Origin: Amblyornis subalaris
Taxonomy: Eukaryota > Chordata > Aves > Passeriformes > Ptilonorhynchidae
Direction: 5' to 3'
DNA: 64,000 nucleotides
NCBI GenBank assembly: GCA_018881555.1
Contig: JACAXG010000012.1
Location: 9,094,980 to 9,158,979, forward strand
The notes under the pieces are model-generated. The model did no database searches. It saw only the letters and a list, made by a program, of their open reading frames with translations, and was not told the origin of the DNA. This document shows, one piece after another, positions 50,194 through 61,489 of the stretch. Both the position numbers and the translations under genes were made by a program. Numbering within the stretch: the stretch's first letter is position 1; each line of letters opens with the position of its first letter.

Positions 50194-51225
50194 CGTCTCC
50201 ATGTTCTCAGTGTCTACAGCAATTGCTCTCCATGGCTGCTGGAGAGGCCTATGCTCAGATCTCTCTTTCTCCAAACTCACAGCTGCTGCACTGATAAGTA
50301 ATAATTCCAATGAATCTTGCTCGTTGTTCAGCTACTTCAGGCAGTTTGGAACAATGACTTCTGTAAGCAAGGCTTCTCTTGTGCTATAGTTGGATTTGTC
50401 TGCTTTGTCTCTTAGCTCAGTTAACACCTTCTTCATATCTGTTCAGCCAGCCTTGCAGCCAGAAAAACAAACTCGATGAGATTGTGCCTTCTGCTCTCTA
50501 CCTCAGCAGACATGAGGGTTTTATTGGAGCAATTTACTTGGGAAGTGCCAATCACAAGATGTTCAAGAGCTTTAGTTTGTACTAGTGGTGCAACTTTTCT
50601 CAACTGAGTGCTTTCCAGTACTCCTTTACCATTTAGACAAAACTAGCTTCCAGTGTATGAAGAACCCAAGATTTATAATGCTATGAGACCTGCCTTGACT
50701 GAGGCAGGAGGAAAGGAGAATCCTAGTGATTTTGGGATGCTATGGGTAACTTAGTAAATTCTGGCAATAAAACTGAAGGACTTGCCCCAAACCCACATCC
50801 TTCTATAAGATTTAGATAATCAAAATTATGATGGACTCAAGTCATTGCCTGCTACTTTCCAAGGTGCAGTCCAGGAATATGAAGAGGCTGTGAAGCTTTC
50901 TTGTTTATTTTTTTAAAACTTGATTGTATATTTATATTTTTTACATCAGGAGTGTCCACTGATCCTGGAGGAAGCCTTAAATGCCACTAAACAGCTCTCC
51001 CTTTTTTTAAGCCCTTAGAGGCTGGGAGACTGATGAAGTTTGACATCTTTTCTTCAATTTTTTTTTTCTCAGTTATGTGGGAGGAAGCTCTATAGTTCCA
51101 TCAACCGTAGTCTGCCAGCCAGACTTCAGGGACTCTATATGTCTAATATTTGGTAGCTGTGTTACAGCTCAGTGTTGTAATAGTTCAAATCAATCAAATA
51201 AAGTACTTTATTAATTTTCATTAGC
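50194..51225 (+). other. ORC2: ORC2 3' UTR
   Basis: Non-coding sequence from the stop codon to the last plausible poly(A) signal at 51197. A nearer AATAAA at 50766 could give a shorter form. The short open frames here have no support. Confidence 0.7.
51197..51202 (+). terminator. ORC2: Likely poly(A) signal of ORC2
   Basis: AATAAA about 1.0 kb after the stop codon, followed within 40 bases by T/GT-rich sequence. An alternative hexamer lies at 50766-50771. Confidence 0.65.
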
Positions 51226-52469
51226 TTGTCATGTCTTCCACAATCTTTTTATGTTTTAGGAAGATAGAGATCCTTGTGGCAGTTGTGCAAAAGCCTTATT
51301 TTCATTATTATGTCAAATATCCGTGCAGAAGATTTCAAACTAGTTAGCAGAAATATTTTTTAGTGCTGCTTATATCAAAATTAAGAATGGTTTGCCTGCC
51401 TTTTAATACCAGTATATAGCTTTTGAGGAGAACCAAAACATCTCATGGAGTAATAGTTACCTCATCTACCCCTCACTCACAGAAACAACAGAGATGTACG
51501 GTCTGACTTTTGTTTCTATTGGAAACACAGAGCATCTACCTACCCAATTATCAACTTGATTCTTCATATAGGTCCTTTACTTGGGAAAGAAGAAATTTCT
51601 TCTCACGTCCTCAGCTTACTGAGATGCCTTCATGGTATTGGTAAGAATAATGACCTTTATATAACCTCAGTAGCTTCAGATAATACCAGTCATCTCTTTC
51701 CACTTTTTAAGTGGAATAAGACATGCAATTATGAGATAGAGACATTGCTTGATGTGCCATTTTTATTAACTTAAATAATAGATGGTGCTAAGATCTTTAC
51801 AAATTTGTAACGAAATACTTACCATCCAGAGGTGGCAACTGTGAGATTTTTTTCCTTGAAAAAAAAATCACAACAAAAAAACCTAACTTGAAAAATAAAA
51901 CTCATTATCAGTGGTGAAAATACTACTTGTTCCATTTTAGTAATTCCATAATTAAGACCCATAGTTACAGAAGCTGTTTTTAAAAGAAAATAATGAAGGC
52001 ACATTAATTTACAGCTTTGTTAAGGAATTGAGTTTTAACCTTCCAAAGCTTTTTTTAATTGAGAGTCCCTCTATTGAAAAGCCTTAAGGCTGCATTAGTG
52101 GTAGATCATGCAAATGAATACTAGTACCAACAACCTGCTTTGTGTTCTATATTTGCATCTGAGTGGTGCCTTAGTAAAACTGTTAATGCAAACAGTTGAT
52201 ATACGTCCATTCATTAACTACTCTTTCTGAAATTTATTAGGTGAAATATCAGTGACTTGCACTGATATGATCTGACATAACTGCAGTAGGGTAGAACTGC
52301 TGCATAAGCTTAAATTTGGAGATAAGTCAGGTGTTATAAATTTTACCCAAACCAGTCCTTGAGTATCATGGTTATTGAATATATCTAATAACATTATCAG
52401 TAACAGTAAAGTTATTCAAGTGCAGTCCAGTAATTGAGTAAATGAGCCTTTGGTATTTCAAAACAAGCA
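51226..52469. other. Convergent spacer between ORC2 and NIF3L1
   Basis: AT-rich sequence of about 1.2 kb between the poly(A) signals of two genes that run towards each other. TTTATT hexamers at 52233 could extend the NIF3L1 3' end. No gene or repeat was recognised. Confidence 0.6.
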
Positions 52470-52475
52470 TTTATT
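52470..52475 (-). terminator. NIF3L1: Likely poly(A) signal of NIF3L1
   Basis: TTTATT on the plus strand (AATAAA on the coding strand), about 155 bases after the stop codon. It is followed on the minus strand by GT-rich sequence typical of a downstream element. Confidence 0.6.
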
Positions 52476-52630
52476 TTTCTGACATGACAAAATATACCCC
52501 AGACTTTGAAGGACCATAATACAATCATTCTGTACTGGACTAATTGAAAGCACCTTCATTAAGCTCTGCAGTTGGATAGGTCTGTGCAAGAGATACCATG
52601 ATTGACTGAATTTTCTCTCGTTTTTTCCCC

Positions 52631-55600
52631 CTACGCCACCTGGAGAGGATCTCTGTCTTTCTCAGACACAATGATGTTGATTTTGTTCTGTAGGTGGATT
52701 GCAAGTGTGTCACGCAGCTCTAACAGGAAGCCTCGCTCAGTGTTGCTGTGTTCACACAGAATAACACTTATCCCATTGGCAACTGCATCCAGAACATCAT
52801 GGTGGGACATCTCTCCTGCCATTTTGAGAAAGAAATGTCATGTAGGTCACTAATATGACAGTTTAGATAACCAGGTCTTTGCAATGTATGGAGAATCTTA
52901 GCTACAAGCTGGGATGATGTAATGGAATATAAGCCATAAGGGGGTATGCAACACCACCTGCTCAGTCAGAACGTGGAACACTCCTGCTCCAGGGTCCTCT
53001 GAAAGACTTTCAGCTGATATCCCTGTACACAGAACCACAGAAACTCCTTGCCATGTTCAAGTAGTGGTAAATTCTGCCACTTCAGGCAGAAAATAAAAGT
53101 GCTCAGAGTGGTCCGGAAGAGGATGGAGGAGAGCAATTGGGAAGCCTGAGGGTCAGCTCTGCAGGGCTGGTCATAAGGGGGAGATGGGGCAGTGATTCCT
53201 ACAGAATGCAAGGCAGCCTTCACATTGTTGAGCCACAGGGAATAACTGTCCCACTGTCAGAAGAGAGAATAATGGACTAAGTGTCCCTTTGGTCAGACAC
53301 GCTATGGAGTTTCTTTGGAAGATTCTGTAGACTACATTATATTCTATTTTCCATTAGGAAATTCTGTAGGGAGTGGAGGAAGTCTATCTTGCCAAAGGAG
53401 AAGCACACAAAGTTGGAACACACTGCCATCAACACTGATTTTGTGTTGATATAAATGCATGTATAGCAATGTTTTAATTCAAATAACTTTGACTGTGCCA
53501 CACAGCCATCTGATCCACCTCATCTCTACTTTAATGTTATTCTATCATTCCAATAACTGATCGTTTCTTAATTATAAATAACAGATGATTCTTTCTAGCC
53601 AAATCTTTCAACAGCCAGTCAACTCTTTTATTTTTTCCTGGGTTTTGTGTGGTTTTTTCTCTAATGACTATTTGTATAAAGATAATGAAACAGCAATCCA
53701 TTACCTGTGAGATAGAGGTCAGCTTCTGTTCCCTTCAGGACACTGCCCCCAGAACCAGCACACAGAGCAGCTTTCTTCACTGGTGATTCTGCAGGATACA
53801 AGGTGCCACAGTTAAACTCGTTTCCTTTTGCTCAGCCCTCATGTCTGTATTGTTATTAATTGTTTCAACTTGTGCTGTCCCTTCTTCACCACATCAACCA
53901 GCATAATACGGAATTTCCCATTACAAATACAGATGAGATTCTTTTTGCGTGATTGTGTGGTGTAAATTCTAAGATGCTGTTTCTTAACAGTGCTTCATAG
54001 TACTTGGAAGTAAACCTGGAAGTAAAGACAGAGCACATTTCCCACTCACACACACACTCATGCTCCTTATTCTCCTGGAATACCAGTTCTAGCAGGCAGT
54101 CTGACTTGCAGGCCTGTTTACCGGGTGTCCTGCCCCTTCCCAAGGCTACACGGACGTGGGGTAGCTTCAGGTGGCTTTTGATACGCTCAATCATGTCTGA
54201 CAAGGAGACTGGCTCAGTCAGGGTGCACAGACGTCCCATTCCAGTATGGGGAAGAAGAGGCTAAAAGAAATTAAAATTACTGTGAGAAAGCTGACTCCAG
54301 GAGCTTGCATTGCTTTCCATACTGTGTAGAAAGATGAGTATATTGGGCATTCAGGAACATCTCTGAACTTTACAAAAAAAAATGCATGTGATGTTCTCAA
54401 ATGTAACATATGAACTATGCTGGCTGTTGGAACTGATTTAAGAATTATCACAGACCACACAGATATTTTCATTGCTTTGGAAAACGTGTGTAGCTTCAAC
54501 TCCCCACATGCCAGTATTTCAGAGCACTGACAGGGTAGCATTGGAAAGTTGTCATGCCACTGACTACTGCATTTCAGTGTTTAGGGCACTCAGCTCACAC
54601 AAGTAATGTGTTCACAGGAAGTAATACCTGATTTTGTTACCTTTTGTAGTAAGAGAATCTCGGTCTTGTGATAAAGAAGGCTGTTCTGGGACAATAATGC
54701 CACCACCTCCAACAGTGCTTTCTGAGAGCAGTTCAGACTGACTCGTGTTTGCTCCTCATCTTCAACCCTAAGGAAAGATATGCTTGGTGCTTGCTAAGAA
54801 ACTAGATAAAATTTCAGCATCATAATTATTGTAAAACAAAGCCATTCTTCCCCAGTGGCTGTTCCACCACTGCGAAAGGCAGCCTAATCCACTGCCTTGG
54901 AAGAAACAAATAGGGGAATTTAACTGTCCTCATCAAATTTCCTGTTAGTACTCTTCTTTAATACCTCTAACCTATGTGATGCTGGACTTGAGCTGCTGTT
55001 ACCATTTAGCATGACCTAGATTGATCAGAAAGGGGTCATTATTCCTTAAACTTCTAGATCTGTTGCTGACAAATACAGCAGCAATGCAAAGAGGAACAAA
55101 GTGATTACAACAGTAAAATACAATTACAGCAACTTATTGTTTCAAACAACAGGAAGAATATGACATTAGAGAATGGAGCAGATACCTGGCTGGAAGGGTA
55201 GTGAGACAAGAGATCTCTTGGATGTCTTTGATTTTGGACAGCACTGCGTCCAGATGCTCAGCATCTGCACAGAATTCTACCCGGTGAGTGCCCCCAGCTG
55301 GACAGCTTGGTGCAGTTGATGGATGCAGTGGGACGGAAGTACAGGCACCTGAGAAAACAGTACAAGATTGCTGTTTTATAAAACAGGGTAAGTATCCTAA
55401 TAATGACTGGGCACATATCCTAAGGAGATGTGACAGAAAGATGCAAATTTTACACTCAAATCCTTTTTCCCTGACCAGAACTGAGGACTTTTCGTCCTTT
55501 TGTCTCTATTAGGCACTGTCAATTTAAGTCCAAAGAAGTTGATGGATATGTATCACTTGCCATTCTTAATGCAATCAGTTTTATCCTAAGAATTGTACAA

Positions 55601-56486
55601 GACCAGAAAGTTTCTGGTTTCTATGGCAGTCTGGAAAAGACACAGCTGTTGTAATCTATGAGCCACAATACAGGATAAAAATCTAAAATAAGTTCACATA
55701 GTTAAAGTCCTTTGCAAACAATGAGATCTTGCACTTTATAAATTAAAGGTGGTGATTTAAAGTCAGTGGTCTAAGCTTTGCTACCACAGCAGACAATAAA
55801 TACGCTCCACCAGTTCTGGCTACATCCAAAAGTAGAGTCATGTATCTGAACATATTCTCTAGTGTTTGTATCTGGTATACATACCAAGATAAATTTCCTA
55901 AAATGTGTTTAAGGTTATAGTACCAGAAAAATATTGGGAAAAATAAAAAAATCCTTAAATCACACCTGTAAAAGCTGGAAGAAAGGAAAATGAGGAAAGA
56001 TCCCACCTAAAATGCCACACACCAGTTAATAATTTTGAACAGAATCTCACCGAGTCCCTTTGTTAGCCAGTTATTAACTCCATGAGGTATGGCATCGCAC
56101 GCCGTATGTGGAGAGTAAATCCCGATTCTGTTCTCCAGGGCTCGGACCACTAGCCGCTCCTTCCAGGTCTTCCACGTTACTCGCTTGAGTGGTGCGAATA
56201 TAGGAGGGTGGTAAGAAAGAACGAGGTCTGCCTTCTTCTGCACTGCCTCTTCCATCACCTCCTCGGTGAGATCGTTAGTGAGGAAAAGGGTGTTCACAGT
56301 GTGGGGAGGACTTGGTTCCACCAGCAACCCCACATTGTCCCAACTTTCAGCCAGAGAGGGGGATGCGAAGTCATTCAGGGCATTAACGAGCTCCCCGAGG
56401 TTCATGAGGGCGCGTACGGGCAAGCGGCCCAAGGCACGGACGCGGTGGAGAGGCCGGCGGAGCAGCGGCGGGACAGGCAGCAGCAT
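52631..56486 (-). CDS. NIF3L1: NIF3L1, NIF3/DUF34 family protein, 6 exons, 377 aa
   Basis: Minus-strand exons in coding order: 56486-56051, 55348-55186, 54767-54641, 54260-54122, 53788-53705, 52815-52631. All introns are GT-AG and in phase. Family metal-site motifs are present: SYHPPIF (His93), SPHTACD (His127, Asp131) and, near the C-terminus, CEHSNTERG (His339 and Glu343, four apart as in bacterial YbgI/NIF3). GEMSHHD spans the last junction at 317-323. The protein is the usual length. NIF3 proteins are widely conserved, bind two metals and have been linked to GTP cyclohydrolase-like and co-regulator roles, but the reaction is not settled. The first 27 residues carry six Arg and no acidic residue, which could be a mitochondrial presequence; Met28 is an alternative start. 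It diverges from PPIL3 and converges on ORC2. Confidence 0.97.
52966..53253 (-). other. Unexplained exon-like open frame inside NIF3L1 intron 5
   Basis: On the minus strand, a pyrimidine-rich acceptor-like site (TCTCTCTTCTGACAG) is followed at 53253 by 95 sense codons and a TGA at 52966. The frame reads WDSYSLWLNNVKAALHSVGI at its start and ends EQECSTF. It is richer in G+C than its flanks. Its frame does not fit the phase of the neighbouring NIF3L1 exons, and I do not recognise the protein. It could be chance, a decayed processed copy, or an exon of an unknown transcript. Confidence 0.2.
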
Positions 56487-56930
56487 GCGGGGACCGCGAC
56501 AGCGGCCTCCGACCGGAACCAGCGGCCTCGGGCCACGGCCGGCGCTGCGGGGCGGGACCTGCGCTCGGCCCCGCCGCTTCCGCCGCGCTCAGGTGGCTGG
56601 GGCGGTCCCTTCGCAGCGCCGGGAGTCAGCAGCGGCCCGCGGTAGAGGAGGTGCTTCACCGGCGGCTGTATCCAACCCCGGCAGATTAAAGCATCCCCCT
56701 GGCACCGCCTGGCAGGCACTCGCCGGTGGAGGCCTCGGGCGGCGGCGGGTGGGCCCCCCACGTCCTGTGAGCGGGATTTCGGTGGCGGGACCTCGGGCGG
56801 GCAGGGAGGCAGGCAGGCAGCGGGAGCTCCAGCTGTGGGTGAGGGGGGAGCCGAGGGCAGGTGGGTTGAGGCAGGAACAGGGGACCGGAGTTTCCCCAGG
56901 CTCTGCAGGGCTTCACCAGGGAGGGCGGGT
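56390..56930. promoter_or_regulatory. CpG island, shared divergent promoter of NIF3L1 and PPIL3
   Basis: A CpG-rich block covers the start of NIF3L1 exon 1 (minus) and the sequence upstream of the first PPIL3 exon found (57431, plus). No other island lies between them, so a bidirectional promoter is the simplest reading. An E2F-like TTGGCGCG lies at its right edge (56945-56952). PPIL3 must have a non-coding first exon in or near this island; several GT donors are possible, so I do not place it. Confidence 0.8.
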
Positions 56931-56944
56931 GTATAGAGGAGAAA

Positions 56945-56952
56945 TTGGCGCG
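56945..56952 (+). promoter_or_regulatory. E2F-like site
   Basis: TTGGCGCG matches the core of the E2F consensus, at the PPIL3 side of the shared island. This is a motif match only. Confidence 0.3.
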
Positions 56953-57430
56953 TAAATCTGTTGACTTCTACGCAACCGCGGTTTTGTTACCCTCATTCTA
57001 AACGGTTTATTTGAAAATATTGGAAAGAGTAAAAAAGTCTGATCCTGTGCTTGGATGCAGATACCGTTGCACAGCTATCAGGAATTGACTCCAATATATA
57101 CTGGCATGTGGCTTTTACCTGTTAATTTCTGCCATCTACTATTCTACTATCATAATATTTGGAAAAACTGCTTAGTATACACTTTCATCCTAGGAAAGAG
57201 TGGTTTTCACCCTCACCCCCTTTCTCTAAGCAATCTTTTTCTACTCGTTTTTCATTGTTTATATGCTGTGTAGTTACTTAATGCAAGTAAAACTTAGCCA
57301 CAGAGTAATTTGAATGGCACCACAGAACCCTGTGGTGTAAAAGCATGTAACCACACAAATAGTTTAGAATCAAAAAGAAATGGGCAATGGCAGAAAAAAA
57401 CCCAACAAATTTCATTTGTTATCTTTGCAG

Positions 57431-57475
57431 GAAATTGTATAGAAAGCTACCTCAGCTTATTGATAAGCAGACATG
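57431..57475 (+). other. PPIL3: PPIL3 exon with 5' UTR and the start codon as its last three bases
   Basis: The acceptor ATCTTTGCAG precedes 45 bases that end in ACATG, followed by GTAAGA. After splicing to 58647 the start reads GCAGACATGGCT, an optimal context (G at -3 and +4), and gives [11 protein letters not shown]. This explains why the next exon has no ATG of its own. Confidence 0.85.
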
Positions 57476-60400
57476 GTAAGAACAAAAGCACCTTTTATAT
57501 ATTTTCATTCTTTCTGAAATAGTCATCTCTTGGAAAGTGAATAGGTGCTCTGCATCTCAAGGAATGACACGTTTCACTCTGATGCTGTGAGGAATTTGTA
57601 ATGAAAAGTTTAGGGATTTCATTTCAAACTTATAAAAAGATACTGTGAAAAGGAAAACAGGTCAGTTTACATCAGTCTAAAATATAATTAGGCTTTCACT
57701 TCAAAGATCCCAGGTTTTAATCCTGCTTTGGCATATATGTGATAATCTAGTTTGGTTTCTTTTGCCACAGAAGCATTAGTCTAGTTGCAGGAACATAGCT
57801 GTGCTTCGGTGTATATAAACTTCTGCACTTACAGGCTTTTAGAAGTTTAGCAAATCAGGAAATGGAGATAAGACCATATGTGTCAAACTGTACATATACC
57901 TTCTATAGCATCTTCATGTACATTGTGGGCAGCTGTCTCCTCTTCTTTACTTGCACACTTCTGGAGCAGTGTGCCAGTATCAACGGGATGCTGATTTTTG
58001 TTAATTTTCCTGTACACTTATCCCCACTAATTGTTTCTGCATAGGTTAGCACTTCCTATAGGAGCACTGTGTTATATTTGGCCTACAGAGATATTTGCTT
58101 AGGTCACTGGGTAACTGATCTTAAATTTTGTGACGGCAATATATAAATTCTTATGAAAAGTAAATTAATTTGTAGATTTGCTTGTTTGTGAAGGCAGATT
58201 ATATATGCTGCCATTCAGAACTAGCCTTATCACTCAAAAGGCTGCAGGCATCAGTTGCTCCTCTGTTTATAAAGCAGTGAGGTACGTGTACCACGCTATC
58301 ATCCAAAATAGATACAACCTTGATTCTTCACCTTTACAATCAAGTGACTGAGTAGGTCCTGTTTGCAAATGAGTAATGTATTTCTGGAGTGTAACAGCAT
58401 AAAACAGCTACTGCATTACTATGGCAAACTTGATTTGTCCTGAAACTAAATGAAACTGAGTGCTTTCTGGTGATTTTACTGGAAATGTGGATGGTTTGTG
58501 ACAGTGGCCTTGCTTATGGCCAGATACTGAAACAGTGGTTAATACGCAGTGCGAACTTGCTTATGTTCCTGGTGGGAATGGGAAATAAAACCGAATCTGG
58601 TAGTATTTCATTGCTGATTTAATTACTTTTTCTGCCTTTTGCTCAGGCTGTCACGCTGCATACTGATGTGGGAGATATTAAAATTGAACTATTCTGTGAA
58701 CGTACTCCAAAGACATGTGAAGTAAGTCAAGTACCAGGAGTAGGATTGCCTAGTGGTGAAACAAAGCAGTAGAAATAGTGAAGACTGTAGAGGTGGTGAA
58801 GTGGCTTTTGCAATTCACCTTTTCATATAATGGAATACTAATATTTTAAGCTGGTACAGTGTCTGTTCCACTCCTGGAACTTGTGCATTGTGTCATACTG
58901 CCTAGAGTTTTGATGCCTGTTTCTCACTTGATAATGTTTAGTTAAGGGATGCTTCTGCTGAAGTTCCAGCATCTCCCGAAGTGTCCTTTGCCATCAAGAG
59001 GAAGTATGGCACCTAGTATGGGATTCCCAAATTTCCATGGGTTTACTCATACTCTCACAGATTTGATTTTAGTTTGAAAGAGTGAGACTCACTCACTCTC
59101 AGTTTGTCAGAGGCCCTAGTTTTGACTTTTTGCAATAAACTTAAATTGAAGTAATCTATTTTTTAATGAAAAGGCTGAGGCATGAAGTTATCAAGTACAA
59201 AATTACATTCACAAAATAAAAACGTCGAATGGGAGTGATACCTGAGAGCATGTCTCGTCAGAGAACTTTGCACTGAAAGCTTTAAAATTCCTTGTGTGTG
59301 TGACAATATCAAAGGAGTTTATTAACTATGATTTGTTTATGACTATTCTGTGGCAATACTCTGTGGAATTTGCATGGTCACAAAGTAGAGGTAGAAGCAT
59401 TGGTCTTGTCAATGCTGTCATTTTAGTAAGATAATACTATTTTTCAGTTGTTTGTTAATATGATTTGTTTGATTTCCATAGAATTTCCTGGCTCTTTGTG
59501 CTAGTAACTACTACAATGGATGCGTATTTCACCGAAATATAAAGGGCTTCATGGTTCAGACAGGGGATCCATTAGGTAAATTCTTCTGTCTGGGTCTCTC
59601 TACAGAAAAAATGTACATAAAAATAAAATGTAAAGAAATAAAAAGGAACTATAGGTATTAAAATGAAAATGTAAATAAAGTAAAAATATAAGAATTATTG
59701 TATTGGTGATAGAGGTTTTTATGATGAGCTTAGTTTTCTGTGGTGGGCTTACAGAAGTACAGCCATTACTCTTTTTTTAAATAATCATGCATTCTACAGA
59801 CTGGAGTTTTTCCAGCTGTTTCCACTAAATATGATGGTTCTGTTGACTTATGAAGGAGCGGTTTCTACTTTGCTTTGTCTGGTTTCTGCCTGAAAGGTTA
59901 CACTGCCTCTAACGCATTTGGGGAAAATGTCCCCCACAGTTTCAGCTGTTTGGGAGAAAAGCTGATTCAGCTTTTGTACTCACACTGAATTGAATTTGAG
60001 GATATGTCAGTGTTCTGTTCTGCTACTTAACAGGTGTTCCTTATATAGAACTATGTTTCTGTGCAGTGTCAAGAACCTGCCTCGAACTAATTGCAGGCTA
60101 TCTTTGTTGTAAAATGTTGTAACAGAACATAATTTCTGGGTTTTTCAGTCTGAAAATCCAGTAATCTCTACTGTGGTGCTTCTTTGTCAGGCACTGGGAA
60201 AGGAGGTAACAGCATCTGGGGCAAGAAGTTTGAAGATGAATTCAGTGAATACCTAAAGGTATTTCTGTGCTCTCAATATGCAGTTATGTTTTCATCTGAA
60301 TTTTCTTTACAGGCTGGAGAACAATCAGCATTGTGTGAAATACTTCTTTCATAATTGTGAAGCAAAGTGTAATCCTACAATAAAGGGATAGTTTATTATT

Positions 60401-61220
60401 AAAATAGGAACAGGCATTGCTGTGCTTGGCAAGTTAGGTTTGAGGGTTTTCATCACTGAAAACAGAAGTAGAAAAAAATTGTGACTGCGTTTTTCATGCA
60501 CTGAAGGCAAAGAAGTAATTTTTCACTGTAAGAGCCATTTTGAGGAGCTAATTATGGATTGTGATAGAATATATTAGCGAGCAAGATTTGTTCTAATAAT
60601 GGTATTGAGGAAGAGTTCTAACTCATAGAGCACTTTGCGCAGGTTAGTCTTGGTTTCACAGGTGTGTATTCATGCTGAGGTTTTTCCCCTTGTTCAGCAC
60701 AGTGTCCGTGGGGTAGTTTCCATGGCAAACAATGGTCCGAACACCAATGGATCACAGTTCTTCATCACCTACGGAAAGCAACCGCATCTGGACATGAAGT
60801 ACACGGTGTTTGGAAAGTAAGTGATCCAACTGCATGTCTCTATCAGAGCATGTGAGTATTTGGGGGGACATACAAAAGCTTGTACTTTTTCTCAGAGTCT
60901 GTCATGGATGCTTAATATTTCCTTCCAATACATTATTTGCCACATAAAATGTTTTGGTTGTCTTGTTTTGTATCATTTTCTTGCAAAGTCCTTGCCTTAT
61001 GATACTTAACAGTAAAGTGTTTTGAGATACCTCAGTTGTGAAATTTAAATCATTATTAGAAGGTGGTTTCCAGCACTTCTGTTTTTCTTTCAGGGTTATT
61101 GATGGCTTGGAGACCCTGGATGAGCTGGAGAAGCTGCCCGTGAATGAGAAAACCTACCGACCTCTTAATGATGTTCGCATTAAAGACATTACGATTCATG
61201 CCAACCCTTTTGCTCTGTAG
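57473..61220 (+). CDS. PPIL3: PPIL3, cyclophilin-like peptidyl-prolyl isomerase, 161 aa
   Basis: Coding parts: 57473-57475, 58647-58721, 59482-59575, 60191-60258, 60698-60816, 61094-61220, all GT-AG and in phase. The whole protein is one cyclophilin domain. Active-site residues are present: [15 protein letters not shown] gives Arg44, Phe49, Met50 and Gln52, and NGSQFFI gives Gln100 and Phe102. The position of the cyclosporin-contacting Trp of cyclophilin A is His110 ([12 protein letters not shown]), as known for this subfamily, so weak drug binding is expected. PPIL3 is found with spliceosome complexes. The sequence differs slightly from mammals at GDPLGTGKGG (Leu57, Lys61). It shares a promoter island with NIF3L1 and lies upstream of the presumed CLK1, itself a splicing-factor kinase. 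Confidence 0.97.
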
Positions 61221-61463
61221 CCACAGAATGCCTCAACACATTCTTCAGAGACTGGTCAGATAATTCCCAGGTTACGGGGTTTAAAGAGCCATTAAAAAGG
61301 GTTACTTCAGCTGGATCGTATCTTTGCTCGTTGAATGCAGAATTTTCAGGAACTGTGATATTGTTTGGGAGTTGCCACAGAGAAGTCTTGTGCTTCAGAA
61401 GCCAGGTTTTCCAGAGTCTCCTCCAGGATTTTGATTTTTAAACATCATTTTTTACACTTGTAA

Positions 61464-61469
61464 AATAAA
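61464..61469 (+). terminator. PPIL3: Likely poly(A) signal of PPIL3
   Basis: AATAAA inside an A-rich run about 245 bases after the stop codon, followed by T-rich and GT-rich sequence (GTTTTGGCTTGTCT). An ATTAAA at 61291 is a weaker alternative. Confidence 0.75.
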
Positions 61470-61489
61470 AAAAAACCTTAATTTTTTTT

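Noticed and set aside
56266..56955. 229-codon open frame on the plus strand over NIF3L1 exon 1
   Set aside because: It is opposite to real coding sequence and continues only through the CpG island with Arg/Gly/Pro-rich composition.
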